A stretch of 34,492 bases of DNA from assembly GCA_900770835.1 (NCBI GenBank), contig CAAGLQ010000026.1, positions 1-34,492 on the forward strand, written 5' to 3'. The notes beneath the pieces are model-generated. The model was not told the DNA's origin, searched no databases, and saw nothing but the letters and a program-made list of their open reading frames with translations. A program made the position numbers and the translations under genes. Origin of the DNA: an uncultured Parabacteroides sp. Lineage in GTDB: Bacteria > Bacteroidota > Bacteroidia > Bacteroidales > Tannerellaceae. Positions 1-9,008 of the stretch are shown piece after piece. How positions within the stretch are numbered: the stretch's first letter is position 1; each line of letters opens with the position of its first letter.

Positions 1-53
1 AAACGATAGTTTGCGAAAAATGCGGATTTGTATGTATGAAGTGTGATTTTAGA

Positions 54-92
54 CGTAAAAAATCCGCACCCAGCTTCACAGCTACATGCGGA
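54..92 (-). terminator. Minus-strand hairpin followed by a T run
   Basis: Read on the minus strand, TCCGCA and TGCGGA (6 bp) enclose a second helix AGCT/AGCT and are followed at once by TTTTTTA, the form of an intrinsic terminator. There is no annotated minus-strand gene just upstream inside the window, so it would end either a short leader transcript or an RNA that begins around position 200. The left arm can pair instead with a TGCGGATTT copy at 21-29, so two mutually exclusive hairpins are possible. Function is inferred from structure only. Confidence 0.5.
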
Positions 93-110
93 CCAAACAA
101 ATAACAAACT

Positions 111-200
111 CTACTTATATGAAAAAACAAATACTACTAACAAAAAACTACAAAAGATAATCGCTTTTTCTATTGCTCTATTTGCATAACAGCGATTCAT
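111..200 (-). CDS. Possible short leader peptide (29 aa), speculative
   Basis: A 29-codon minus-strand reading frame (start ATG at 200, stop TAG at 111) lies between a perfect -7 box (TATGTTTG on the minus strand, 211-218) and the minus-strand terminator at 54-92. Its C-terminal half is rich in Phe, Val, Leu and Ile (segment FCSFLLVVFVFSYK). The layout promoter, short ORF, terminator repeats that of the two well-supported attenuation leaders elsewhere in this window, so it may be the leader of an operon lying left of the window. Against this: no -33 box is visible, the start codon would sit only a few bases from the transcription start, and the region is AT-rich, which yields such residues by chance. 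Confidence 0.25.
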   Translation of the reverse strand: MNRCYANRAIEKAIIFCSFLLVVFVFSYK

Positions 201-357
201 CAAAAAGGTTCAAACATAATTGAGTTTTTATATTCGTTTTTGCTTTCTCGGGGTAAAGATAGCTGTTTTTGTTGGATAGATGACAGGTTCACCATCTGTT
301 TTTGGGCATGTTCTGTTTTTAAAACACTAGTTGCGCTTTTTTTGAATGGGGATTTCG

Positions 358-389
358 TTTGGTAGTTAGCGGATTTTAGGTTTACTTTG
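358..389 (+). promoter_or_regulatory. Promoter for the unknown gene at 482
   Basis: TTTG at 358-361, a 20-bp spacer and TTACTTTG at 382-389 match the Bacteroidales consensus TTTG-N19-21-TAnnTTTG with one mismatch in the -7 box. It would give a 5' untranslated region of roughly 85 bases before the ATG at 482. Confidence 0.5.
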
Positions 390-481
390 TTCTGAATTTA
401 TCGAGAGAAATCCTGTCAGGCGGACGGTTAGCGGAGAGGGCTTGAATGGATTCTAGGTGGGGTCGATAAAAAAGTAGACAG

Positions 482-1450
482 ATGAGTGATATGAATATGA
501 TATTTGCGAATAAATTGGAGTTGCGTTATGTGTTCAATGATCGGTCGTATTATATGGATGCATGGGTCTTGCAGCGTTGTGAGAAGGAGGCCTTGGCGTT
601 GGTGCGTGCGTTGGCGGATATGTTGGATGTCAAGTTGCGAGTGTATAATGAGCCGCATGACAAGATGAACGGTTTTCGAGAGAAATTGGCTGTGGCAGGT
701 GAAGACAGCCGTGCGATCTCAGTGGTAATCAATATGTTTATGCGTATTATGAGTTGTCCTTCTCTGTCAGTTGGTGGACAGTTGCTGGTTGATCGTTCGG
801 AGGAGGATGAGACGTTAATGCAGAAAGAGATAGCCTTGCTGCGTAGAGGGTTGCGGCTGAAGGATCCGGGAGTGACACCCTCAAAACGTTTGATGGATTT
901 GTTGAACCGTTCGCCCCGTTTCTGCAAGTGCAAGTCTAATTTTTTTGAAGCGTTAAAGGGCTATCCAAAGGTGGTGAAGATCGCTATGCGAGAGTTGAAC
1001 GAGAAAGATCGGAGCCGTTCGGGATTGTTGGAAGTGAAGCGGGAACAGTTTGATTATTTCATCTTGCGGACAGATGAGCTACCGGCTATCAAAGATAACC
1101 GAGCGACCATTGAGATTATCTCTCCAGTGTTGAAAGACAGTAAATACCGTTGGAAAGGTATTTATAATAAAGGTGGAGAGATCATTGACTTTTATATGCA
1201 AGACGAGGAATTCAAGAAACAGATGTTTGATGATAAAGTCTCCTTTACGAGCGGTATGTGCATAGATTGTGTGCTGGAGATCAACCGGCGACTCTCCGAA
1301 TGGGGTGAGGTGGTGAATGTCAGCTATGTGGTGACTACCGTAGTTCGCACCCGTTTCGACAAGCTGGAGGTGGTCACTCCGCAAGGAAAGCGCTATCTGA
1401 GAAAATTAGAAGCGGAAAGGAAACAGCTCACATTGGATTTGTTTGATTAG
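482..1450 (+). CDS. Conserved-looking hypothetical protein, 322 aa
   Basis: I do not recognise this protein. It has no signal peptide or membrane segment, is rich in charged residues, and looks like a soluble cytoplasmic protein. The N-terminal two thirds are mainly helical in character. The C-terminal part (about residues 205-290, from ISPVLKDSKYRWKGIY through SFTSGMCIDCVLEI) has alternating beta-like hydrophobic segments and could be a separate small domain. Three Met codons near the start (482, 491, 497) leave the exact start open; the first is given. It is one of only two sizeable plus-strand genes, has its own promoter at 358-389, and its last 23 bases overlap the 3' end of the convergent antiporter gene. 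No function can be assigned from sequence alone. Confidence 0.8.
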   Translation: MSDMNMIFANKLELRYVFNDRSYYMDAWVLQRCEKEALALVRALADMLDVKLRVYNEPHDKMNGFREKLAVAGEDSRAISVVINMFMRIMSCPSLSVGGQLLVDRSEEDETLMQKEIALLRRGLRLKDPGVTPSKRLMDLLNRSPRFCKCKSNFFEALKGYPKVVKIAMRELNEKDRSRSGLLEVKREQFDYFILRTDELPAIKDNRATIEIISPVLKDSKYRWKGIYNKGGEIIDFYMQDEEFKKQMFDDKVSFTSGMCIDCVLEINRRLSEWGEVVNVSYVVTTVVRTRFDKLEVVTPQGKRYLRKLEAERKQLTLDLFD

Positions 1451-2792
1451 TGGAGTTTTCATTTGGATGTGTCGTGGAACGGATGGCAAACTTTCGGGGA
1501 TAGGTGAACAGGATCGCCAACAATGCGCCAACTCCTAAAAGATAGGGATAATAGAGATACTGCATGATCTCTATGGGAGAGACCTGTCCCAATCCAGAAG
1601 CCATTAGTAACTGTGCGCCATAGGGGATGATACCTTGCACAAAACAGCTGAAGATGTCTAATAGGCTGGCACTACGACGAGGATCGACGTGGAAACGTTC
1701 GGCAATGTCATGAGCGATCGGACCGGCCATAATGAGTGCGATCGTGTTGTTCGCCGTGCAGAGATTGGCGAAACCGACCAACGAGGCGATACTGCATTCA
1801 GCCCCTTTGGTGGAGTGAATGTGACGGGTTAGCTTTAGGATCAACCAGTCGATGCCACCGTTGTAGCGAATCATCTCTAACATACCACCTGCCAAGAGCG
1901 TGACAATGATCAGTTCTCCCATACCCGTGATGCCTGTTCCCATGGAGGAAGTCCATCCCCAGAGGCCAAAACCACTCGTGAGTAACCCCACAATACCGGA
2001 CAGTCCGATACCGATTAGCAATACTAACATCACGTTGATGCCACAGATCGCTGCTACCAAGACCATCAAATAGGGCAACACCTTGAGCCATTCAATGGCC
2101 TCTGGCTGATAGCTATTGTCCATACCGTTTCCTATCACGACATAGATTAAACCGGTCAAGAGAGCGATTGGCAAGGCAATGCGGATATTCACCTTGAACT
2201 TATCTGCCATTTGGCATCCCTGCGTGCGGGTAGCTACAATCGTTGTGTCGGAGATAAACGAGAGGTTATCCCCAAACATGGCACCGCTTACCACCACTCC
2301 CAACATCATGGCTGCAGGTATGCCGGTCTTCTCAGCAATGCCAACGGCTACGGGTGAGAGGGCAACGATTGTTCCTACTGAAGTACCTACAGAGAGTGAA
2401 ATAAAACAGGCTGCCAAGAAGATACCAGCTGCCAAGAGGTTCTGTGGTAGGATAGACATCGCCAAATTGACGGTGGCATCCACAGCACCCATCGCTTTTG
2501 CGGTTTGGGCGAACGCACCAGCCATGATGAAGATCAAGACCATCAACATGATGTTGCTATTGGCGGCCCCTCGACAGAATTGCTCGATGCGTTGATTTAA
2601 TTTCCCACCTTTAGAGCCTGCGATGGCCACGATAGAGGCTAAAACGAAGGCAACCGTGATTGGCATCTTATAGAAATCGCCAGCGATTAAGGAAACAACT
2701 AAATAGGCCAGCAAGAAAACAACCAATGGGGCTAATGCCCACATGTTTGGCGCATGTTGCAATGTAATATCTTGTGATTTTTCTTTATCCAT
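1428..2792 (-). CDS. nhaC: NhaC-family Na+/H+ antiporter
   Basis: A 454-residue polytopic inner-membrane protein with about eleven to twelve hydrophobic segments. It carries the Gly/Ser-rich signature of the NhaC/ArsB-like ion transporter superfamily (segments SLSVGTSVGTIVALSPVA and SGAMFGDNLSFISDTTIVA, about residues 130-190), where an Asp in the second segment is expected to take part in ion binding. NhaC proteins exchange cytoplasmic Na+ for external H+ (some members exchange organic acids), so the substrate is known only at family level. The gene begins 37 bases after the DUF5686 gene with no promoter in between, so co-transcription with it and mfd is likely. Its hydrophilic Asn/Thr-rich tail overlaps the end of the convergent gene at 482-1450. 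Confidence 0.85.
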   Translation of the reverse strand: MDKEKSQDITLQHAPNMWALAPLVVFLLAYLVVSLIAGDFYKMPITVAFVLASIVAIAGSKGGKLNQRIEQFCRGAANSNIMLMVLIFIMAGAFAQTAKAMGAVDATVNLAMSILPQNLLAAGIFLAACFISLSVGTSVGTIVALSPVAVGIAEKTGIPAAMMLGVVVSGAMFGDNLSFISDTTIVATRTQGCQMADKFKVNIRIALPIALLTGLIYVVIGNGMDNSYQPEAIEWLKVLPYLMVLVAAICGINVMLVLLIGIGLSGIVGLLTSGFGLWGWTSSMGTGITGMGELIIVTLLAGGMLEMIRYNGGIDWLILKLTRHIHSTKGAECSIASLVGFANLCTANNTIALIMAGPIAHDIAERFHVDPRRSASLLDIFSCFVQGIIPYGAQLLMASGLGQVSPIEIMQYLYYPYLLGVGALLAILFTYPRKFAIRSTTHPNENSTNQTNPM

Positions 2793-2829
2793 TATGTTTA
2801 TTATTTTGAGAATCTAAACTTGCTTCGGA

Positions 2830-5412
2830 TCAGAACGAGAAACGCAATGCGATGCGAATGCCTCCTTTCTTGATATTGGGATGATTCAAGTAGGTCAAAC
2901 GACGGTAATAATCTACCCGTAAGATTTTGAAAATATTCTCTACGCCGAAGCTGCACTCCAAATAGGGTGTCTTACCCATGGCTGTAGTGCCCTCTGGGAA
3001 ACGATACAACCCGATCGGATTTAGATCTGGATTGTTCTTATCCGTCAAATCGCCCCAGACACCACTGAAGGAGAGCACTTCTCGGAGTTGTAGCCATTTA
3101 ATTACCGGCACACGATTCAAGATCAATCCCTTCATGTAATAGGTCAGGTAGAAAGAGGCATATTGATCGTTGACGAACTCCAATGCGCGCATCAAATGGA
3201 ATGCTTGTGGCTGAATTGTCACAGACTGGTTGGTATTGGGCAGGATTAACAAAGGGAAGGGGACCTTGTTCCATACTTTACCTGCACTAACCAATGCATC
3301 TATATGGCCGAAAGAGGAGAGCCAGATACGTTTTTCGGCACTCAGCTCGGTGTGATGGTAGTTAAAGTTGCCTCCCATAAACTTCAGTCCAACTTGGTGC
3401 GACAACTTCATCACCGGTGCGTCTTTAGAGATATTGAAAAGCGAGTTTTTTCCCTCACGACTGTTGAAAGCACGTTCCCCCGGAGCGAAACGGAATTGGA
3501 GTCCCAGCTCTGTTTTCTTGAAATAGTCTTGCGCTACGATCGTACCGTTTTGCAGGAACTGGTCATAGTGCAGTGTGCCGGCTGCTTCATTTTTCTCGTT
3601 GCGTATCCAAGAGGTAAGTGTCAAGCCATTCAGCCATTCTTTCTGGTATTGCAGCATGCTCTTCCGGATATATTGCATTTTTGTGACTGGCTCACCTACC
3701 TTCCAAGCCACAAACATGTTATCCTTGCTGGTGAAAAGGAAGTCTTGACCTGGGGTATAAAGGTCATATTCTTGGATGAATGAAAGGTTATTCACAGGGC
3801 TTTCTCCCTCGTGATACTTTTTTTTGTCGAAGCTGTAGGTCAGCTGGGCATTGTATTTTATACGACGGTCGTTGATACCGTAGGCCATATAGCCACTGGC
3901 AAACCAATGTGGATTAAGATTGGCTGTGGTCATACCTCCGACACGCATACGGAATCCCTCTACCTCATTGACAGAGAAAGTGGTATTCATCGGACCGAAG
4001 TCGAACTTGCTGTAATCCTTATCTTGTTGCGTTGGAATATAGCCGGTGATGAGGATCTCTGCTGTTTTAATCACGGCATTAAATGCTGGCACTTTTCGTA
4101 GTTGTGCCAACAGGTCATCCAAGGCCGACTCTTTCTCTTTCAAAGGAACATGCCGATTCTCGATCCAGAACTCATCGGGTCGCCTCTCCGCCTCTGGTAA
4201 GATGTGGGTAGCGCCTAACAAGCCAAATACCGAATCTCGATTTTGGATATTGAATTGGTAATTGTCGTAGTTGCGTAACTGATGGGCGTAGAATTGCTGC
4301 GAACCTTTCGTGATAGACATATTGGCGTAGGTGTTCTCATTTTGGATTACCCAGATGCTATCTGGAGTCAGCATAAACTCCTGCTCAATACGCATCTTAT
4401 TGACGAAATTGAGGTTTATGTTCGCTGGCGTGTCAAGTTGCAATTTCTTGATGGAGTATTTCCCATCCAACGTGATGTAGAGCCGCCCGGTAAAGCCGTA
4501 ACTCTCGCTGTTGACCGGCACGAACCCTAGATCTACACAGCTGTCTCCCGCGATAACGAGCGTATCCATGATGTAATATTTATAATAGCTCGTGGCCAAG
4601 GCGGAGGAGAGGGGGCTGACAAACCGGTTCAGCATGATGTTAATGTTGTTGTCGAAGATATTCACCCGCTGGAAGATCTCCTCAAAGTTGGCGGTCAATG
4701 AGCCGCCATCGTCAATGGCCTTATCCACACCCTGTTGCCTTTTCGCCTTGGTGATGGTCTTTTCCGTCTTGGGATGCTTTCGGTAATAATAATCGGAGAG
4801 GGTCTCACGCATGGAGAGCGTCAGGATCGGCTTACCGTTAAACTCAGAGGTGTCTAAGTAATTCTTGATGAAGCTGAATTTCTTGCCGAACTTGCTATCT
4901 AACTTAGGGTTAAAATCATCGAGCGAGATGCTCAGTTTCTCATACACTTCTGTTTGGTACTCCTCTTTCACCTCGATACGGTTGTCGTTCTTGTGCTCAA
5001 TCACCTGCTTGATCAAATCCACTGCTGGATTATTCTTGCGAGAATAACGTTCCCGTTTGGGTTTCACCACCACCTCCGCGATTTCGAAGGCTGTGGGCTT
5101 CAAATCTATTTCCAACAGATCGTTCCGGGTGTTCAGTTTCAGATCAATCGACTTGGTGTCATATCCTAACGAGGAGATCACTAACTTTGTTAGGCCTTTG
5201 TCGTTTTGTATGGTGAAAGCACCGTTGTCATCGGTCATGGCTCCAATCGTGGAGTTAGCAAACAACACGGATACATACGAGAGTGGCTCTCCACTGACGG
5301 AATCCCTCACGATACCGGAGGCCGTGGTGATTCGCTGTGCGTAAAGCGTGGAGAAACCAGCTAAACATTGCAGTACAATGAGCCAAGTAAGTAGGCGTAA
5401 TCGTTTAGTCAT
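2830..5412 (-). CDS. DUF5686 outer-membrane protein with CarboxypepD_reg-like domain
   Basis: An 860-residue exported protein. A signal peptide is clear at residues 1-25 (hydrophobic run ending LYAQ). Residues 28-110 form a carboxypeptidase-regulatory-like beta-sandwich (GIVRDSVSGEPLSYVSVLF, GAFTI, LGYDT), the domain that precedes many Bacteroidota outer-membrane proteins. The remainder, with many alternating aromatic beta strands and a final strand ending RIALRFSF, fits the DUF5686 family and a C-terminal outer-membrane barrel. Substrate and role are unknown. It starts 19 bases after mfd ends, so the two are probably co-transcribed although no functional link is evident. The family assignment rests on domain order and length. 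Confidence 0.8.
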   Translation of the reverse strand: MTKRLRLLTWLIVLQCLAGFSTLYAQRITTASGIVRDSVSGEPLSYVSVLFANSTIGAMTDDNGAFTIQNDKGLTKLVISSLGYDTKSIDLKLNTRNDLLEIDLKPTAFEIAEVVVKPKRERYSRKNNPAVDLIKQVIEHKNDNRIEVKEEYQTEVYEKLSISLDDFNPKLDSKFGKKFSFIKNYLDTSEFNGKPILTLSMRETLSDYYYRKHPKTEKTITKAKRQQGVDKAIDDGGSLTANFEEIFQRVNIFDNNINIMLNRFVSPLSSALATSYYKYYIMDTLVIAGDSCVDLGFVPVNSESYGFTGRLYITLDGKYSIKKLQLDTPANINLNFVNKMRIEQEFMLTPDSIWVIQNENTYANMSITKGSQQFYAHQLRNYDNYQFNIQNRDSVFGLLGATHILPEAERRPDEFWIENRHVPLKEKESALDDLLAQLRKVPAFNAVIKTAEILITGYIPTQQDKDYSKFDFGPMNTTFSVNEVEGFRMRVGGMTTANLNPHWFASGYMAYGINDRRIKYNAQLTYSFDKKKYHEGESPVNNLSFIQEYDLYTPGQDFLFTSKDNMFVAWKVGEPVTKMQYIRKSMLQYQKEWLNGLTLTSWIRNEKNEAAGTLHYDQFLQNGTIVAQDYFKKTELGLQFRFAPGERAFNSREGKNSLFNISKDAPVMKLSHQVGLKFMGGNFNYHHTELSAEKRIWLSSFGHIDALVSAGKVWNKVPFPLLILPNTNQSVTIQPQAFHLMRALEFVNDQYASFYLTYYMKGLILNRVPVIKWLQLREVLSFSGVWGDLTDKNNPDLNPIGLYRFPEGTTAMGKTPYLECSFGVENIFKILRVDYYRRLTYLNHPNIKKGGIRIALRFSF

Positions 5413-5431
5413 TTTCTTATTCGTAACGTTA

Positions 5432-8400
5432 TTAGGGTTTGTCCATCATTTCTTGCAGTATTTGGCAAGCTCGCTCCACGGTTGGCACCGCTTTGATCAC
5501 GATGCTCCGTTTGCCGTTCTGATCACGCAGGTTACATTCCCTCGGATGGTTCTGTAAGAAGGCGATCAGCTTGTCGAATGCTGTGCTTTGGTAGTAAGGG
5601 CTATCGGGGTTGCTAACTAAGAAAAGGCTCATCTGTCCCTTCTTCAAGATCACCTTTTCCATACCCAGTTGCTTAGCCATACGGCGTAAACGAACGATAC
5701 GGATCAGCTCTTTTCCCTCTTGCGGAATCTTGCCGAAACGGTCTTTTAGCCGTGCGGTGAAAGCGAGGATGTCTCGTTCCTCCTCCATATTATCCAACTC
5801 TCGATAGAGTGATATACGCTCGGAATCGTTCGGGATGTAGGTGGGCGGGAAGAGTAACTCCAAATCGCTCTCAATATAGGTCTCGCGGACATAATCGCTT
5901 CCGCTGTTTTGCTGGCCCGCCTTTTTCTCGTTATAGAGATCGGCAAATTCCTCTGTCTTTAATTCATCAACCGCCTCCTCCAGGATCTTTTGGTAAGTCT
6001 CATACCCCAAATCTGCGATGAAACCGCTCTGTTCGGCGCCAAGCATATTACCTGCACCACGAATGTCGAGGTCTTGCATGGCGATGTGGATGCCGCTACC
6101 TAACTCAGCGAAGTTCTCGATTGCCTGCAAGCGGCGACGAGCCTCCTGCGTCAAGGTGGAGAGGGGCGGAGAGAGCAAGTAGCAAAAGGCTTTCCGGTTG
6201 CTTCGTCCCACTCGGCCACGCAGCTGATGCAGGTCGCTCAGTCCAAACTGCTGGGCGTTGTTGATGATGATCGTGTTGGCATTGGGCACGTCGATACCGC
6301 TTTCCACAATGCTGGTTGCGATCAAAACGTCATATTCGTAATTCACGAAGTCCAATACGGTCTTCTCCAACTTTTCCGGTTCCATCTGTCCATGCCCCAC
6401 GGCGATACGGGCATCGGGCACCTCTCTGCGTACCAGCGCCTCCATCTCGTAGATATTTTGGATGCGGTTGTTGATGAAGAATACCTGTCCGTTACGGCTC
6501 ATCTCAAAATTGATGGCCTCGCGGATGATGTCCGGGTTAAACCGTTCCACCTCTGTCTGAACCGGATAGCGGTTGGGTGGAGGGGTTGTGATGCTCGACA
6601 GGTCTCTTGCGCCCATCAACGAGAATTGCAACGTGCGAGGAATTGGGGTGGCAGTCATAGTGAGGGTATCTACATTCACCTTCAATTGCCGCAGTTTCTC
6701 CTTCGTGGAAACACCAAATTTCTGCTCCTCGTCGATAATCAATAGGCCTAAATCTTTAAACTTAACATCCTTACCCACGATGCGATGGGTGCCGATCAAG
6801 ATGTTCACCTCGCCTGTGGCCAGATCTTTCAGCGTTTTACGGATCTGCGTAGCAGTACGGGCTCGGCTAATGTAGTCGATCCGGCAGGGGAAATCTTTCA
6901 GTCGCTCGCTGAAAGTCTGGAAATGCTGATAGGCCAATACGGTGGTTGGTACTAACACAGCTACCTGCTTATTATCCGTCACTGCCTTGAAGGCCGCACG
7001 GATAGCCACCTCGGTCTTTCCAAATCCCACATCGCCACAAATCAGCCTATCCATCGGGCGATCGCTCTCCATATCCTGCTTCACCTCGTTGGTGGCTTTC
7101 ATCTGGTCGGGCGTATCTTCATAGATAAAGCTGGCCTCCAACTCATGCTGCATGAAACTATCCGGGCTGAATGCGAATCCCTTTTCTTGCCGGCGTTTGG
7201 AGTAGAGGAGGATCAGGTCTCGGGCAATGTCTTTCACCTTCGCCTTGGTGCGCTCCTTCATTTTCTCCCAAGCACCTGTGCCTAATCGGCTCAGCTTGGG
7301 TGGTTCACCGCTCTCTTTCCCTTTGTATTTGGAGAGTTTATGCAGTGAATGGATGCTGACAAAGATGATGTCGTTATGCTGGTAGATCAGTTTGATTGCC
7401 TCTTGGATCTTACCGTTCACCTCCGTACGCACTAAACCGCCGAATTGGCCGATACCATGGTCGATATGCACGATGTAATCGCCTTGCGAGAACTGGTTCA
7501 GCTCTTTCAAGGAAAGGGTGATCTTACCTCCTCGGGCCTGGTCACTCTTGAGGCTGTATTTATGGAAACGATCAAACAGCTGATGATCGGTGAAAAGGCA
7601 GATTTTTAATGTCTCGTCGGAAAAGCCCTCATGTAACGTGCGGTTCACCGCCGTAAAAGGGATGTCATCTTGTCGATCGGCAAAAATCGCTCGGATGCGC
7701 TCGGCCTGTTTCGCTTGGTCGCTTAACACGTAAAGGGTGTATTCCTTTGAGAGAAATGCTTTGAAGGTCTCACTGACCAGGTCAAAATTCTTGTGGAAAA
7801 TCGGTTGCGCCTGGGTTGGGAAAGTCAAGGTAGCGTCAGCGGTACCCATCGGACGGGTACCCATGTGGAGACGACGAAAATCAAGTACCTCTCGCAAAAA
7901 TTCCGTGTCCATCACCAACTTCTTCCGCATGGCAGCCTGGTCGGCAAACGACTCTTCATCGCCTACGACTGGCTCCTCGTTCCAGATACTTCCGATTCGT
8001 TCCTTGCACCACGCCAAATCCTTGGCAACGATCAAGGTTTTTGGGGAAAGGGAGCGCAGCAGCGATGCACTATCTTTTGAACCTTTCGCCAATTCAGGGA
8101 CGATGTAGATGCTCTCCAACTTCTCCTTACTTAATTGCGTCTCTACATCAAACGAGCGAATGGTCTCTACCTCGTCGCCGAAAAAGTCAATACGATAGGG
8201 AAATTCATAAGAAAAGGAGAAAACGTCCAAAATGCTACCACGCAAAGCATATTGCCCCGGTTCATAAACGTAATCCACCGCCTCGAACCCGTATGAATCC
8301 AGCACGTCGGAGACGAACATATTATCCACTTTCTCGCCAACGCTTAGCTTAAGGGTATTGTCTTTCAGTACCTCCCGTTCTACGACGCGTTCAGCCAAGG

Positions 8401-8782
8401 CTTCCGGATAGGTGACGATCAAGCTAACGTTATCTGCGTCTTGCAAACGGCTCAACACCTCTGTGCGAAGGATCTCGTTGGCTGGGTCGATATGGCCATA
8501 CTTGATGTCTCGGCGATAGGCGGAAGGGAAGAAAAGCACCGCTTCATTGCCCAAAAGCTGTGTCAAATCATGGTAGAAATAACCTGCTTCTTCTTGGTCG
8601 TTCAAGATGGCCAACAGCGGCAAAGGACACCGTTTGAAGAGAGAGGCGATCACCAAAGCACCTGCCGATCCATTCATTCCTTTCAGGCTTAAATTCTTTG
8701 CGTTTCCCTCTTGCAGCAGGTTTTCCAGAGCAGCCACGCCGGGATGGGCGGCATATAATTCCAATAATGCTTGTATTTCCAC
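5432..8782 (-). CDS. mfd: Transcription-repair coupling factor Mfd
   Basis: Mfd removes RNA polymerase stalled at DNA damage and recruits UvrA for nucleotide excision repair. The 1116-residue length is normal for the family. In order one sees the UvrB-like N-terminal region, the RNA-polymerase interaction domain near residue 440 (IVHIDHGIGQFGG), then the translocase: Walker A near 584 (GDVGFGKTE), DEEQ near 685, the TATPIPRTL motif, and motif VI QLRGRVGRS, followed by the C-terminal autoinhibitory domain. The ATG at 8782 lies 26 bases downstream of a perfect -7 box, which supports this start. It is followed closely by the DUF5686 and antiporter genes. Certain identification. Confidence 0.98.
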   Translation of the reverse strand: MEIQALLELYAAHPGVAALENLLQEGNAKNLSLKGMNGSAGALVIASLFKRCPLPLLAILNDQEEAGYFYHDLTQLLGNEAVLFFPSAYRRDIKYGHIDPANEILRTEVLSRLQDADNVSLIVTYPEALAERVVEREVLKDNTLKLSVGEKVDNMFVSDVLDSYGFEAVDYVYEPGQYALRGSILDVFSFSYEFPYRIDFFGDEVETIRSFDVETQLSKEKLESIYIVPELAKGSKDSASLLRSLSPKTLIVAKDLAWCKERIGSIWNEEPVVGDEESFADQAAMRKKLVMDTEFLREVLDFRRLHMGTRPMGTADATLTFPTQAQPIFHKNFDLVSETFKAFLSKEYTLYVLSDQAKQAERIRAIFADRQDDIPFTAVNRTLHEGFSDETLKICLFTDHQLFDRFHKYSLKSDQARGGKITLSLKELNQFSQGDYIVHIDHGIGQFGGLVRTEVNGKIQEAIKLIYQHNDIIFVSIHSLHKLSKYKGKESGEPPKLSRLGTGAWEKMKERTKAKVKDIARDLILLYSKRRQEKGFAFSPDSFMQHELEASFIYEDTPDQMKATNEVKQDMESDRPMDRLICGDVGFGKTEVAIRAAFKAVTDNKQVAVLVPTTVLAYQHFQTFSERLKDFPCRIDYISRARTATQIRKTLKDLATGEVNILIGTHRIVGKDVKFKDLGLLIIDEEQKFGVSTKEKLRQLKVNVDTLTMTATPIPRTLQFSLMGARDLSSITTPPPNRYPVQTEVERFNPDIIREAINFEMSRNGQVFFINNRIQNIYEMEALVRREVPDARIAVGHGQMEPEKLEKTVLDFVNYEYDVLIATSIVESGIDVPNANTIIINNAQQFGLSDLHQLRGRVGRSNRKAFCYLLSPPLSTLTQEARRRLQAIENFAELGSGIHIAMQDLDIRGAGNMLGAEQSGFIADLGYETYQKILEEAVDELKTEEFADLYNEKKAGQQNSGSDYVRETYIESDLELLFPPTYIPNDSERISLYRELDNMEEERDILAFTARLKDRFGKIPQEGKELIRIVRLRRMAKQLGMEKVILKKGQMSLFLVSNPDSPYYQSTAFDKLIAFLQNHPRECNLRDQNGKRSIVIKAVPTVERACQILQEMMDKP

Positions 8783-8807
8783 TATTCTTGATTAACTTTT
8801 TGGAATG

Positions 8808-8840
8808 CAAAGATACGCCATTCTCCTTAAATCAGGCAAG
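8808..8840 (-). promoter_or_regulatory. mfd promoter
   Basis: On the minus strand CTTG (8837-8840), 21 bp, TATCTTTG (8808-8815) match the Bacteroidales promoter with a perfect -7 box and one mismatch in the -33 box. It places transcription start close to the mfd ATG and separates mfd from the trp operon upstream. Confidence 0.65.
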
Positions 8841-8854
8841 TGGAGAGGGGTGTA

Positions 8855-8990
8855 AATTTCGTTGCCCATCGAAAAGAAAAACGTTGCCTATGGCCTTGAA
8901 AAACTACGGGCAACGTTTGAAAAAATGATGGGCAATGTTTTCTGAAACTACGGGCAATGTTTTTTGAAACGATGGGCAATACTTTTTGCA
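8855..8990. repeat. Array of six degenerate GGGCAAYGTT repeats
   Basis: Between the end of trpA and the mfd promoter, a unit of about 22-24 bases with core YGGGCAAYGTTTT occurs four times in direct orientation (around 8906, 8928, 8950, 8971) and twice inverted (around 8860 and 8881). The connecting sequence is also similar (TGAAACK). The inversion allows hairpins between neighbours. This is a structured intergenic repeat and not a CRISPR, since units are contiguous and degenerate without unique spacers. Confidence 0.75.
8871..8918 (-). terminator. Likely trp operon terminator formed by the inverted repeat units
   Basis: On the minus strand AAACGTTGCC (8909-8918) pairs perfectly over 10 bp with GGCAACGTTT (8879-8888) across a 20-base loop and continues into a T-rich run (TTTTCTTTTC). 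It lies about 90 bases after the trpA stop codon and before the mfd promoter, so it should end the trp transcript. The loop is longer than usual for an intrinsic terminator. Confidence 0.55.
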
Positions 8991-9008
8991 GCTATGCACC
9001 ATGCTGTT

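Noticed and set aside
120..161. 13-codon plus-strand frame with several Leu/Ile codons
   Set aside because: There is no terminator or gene downstream on that strand in the expected arrangement; AT-rich chance is more likely.
8855..8990. CRISPR array
   Set aside because: Units are contiguous, degenerate and in both orientations, without unique spacers, and no cas genes are present.
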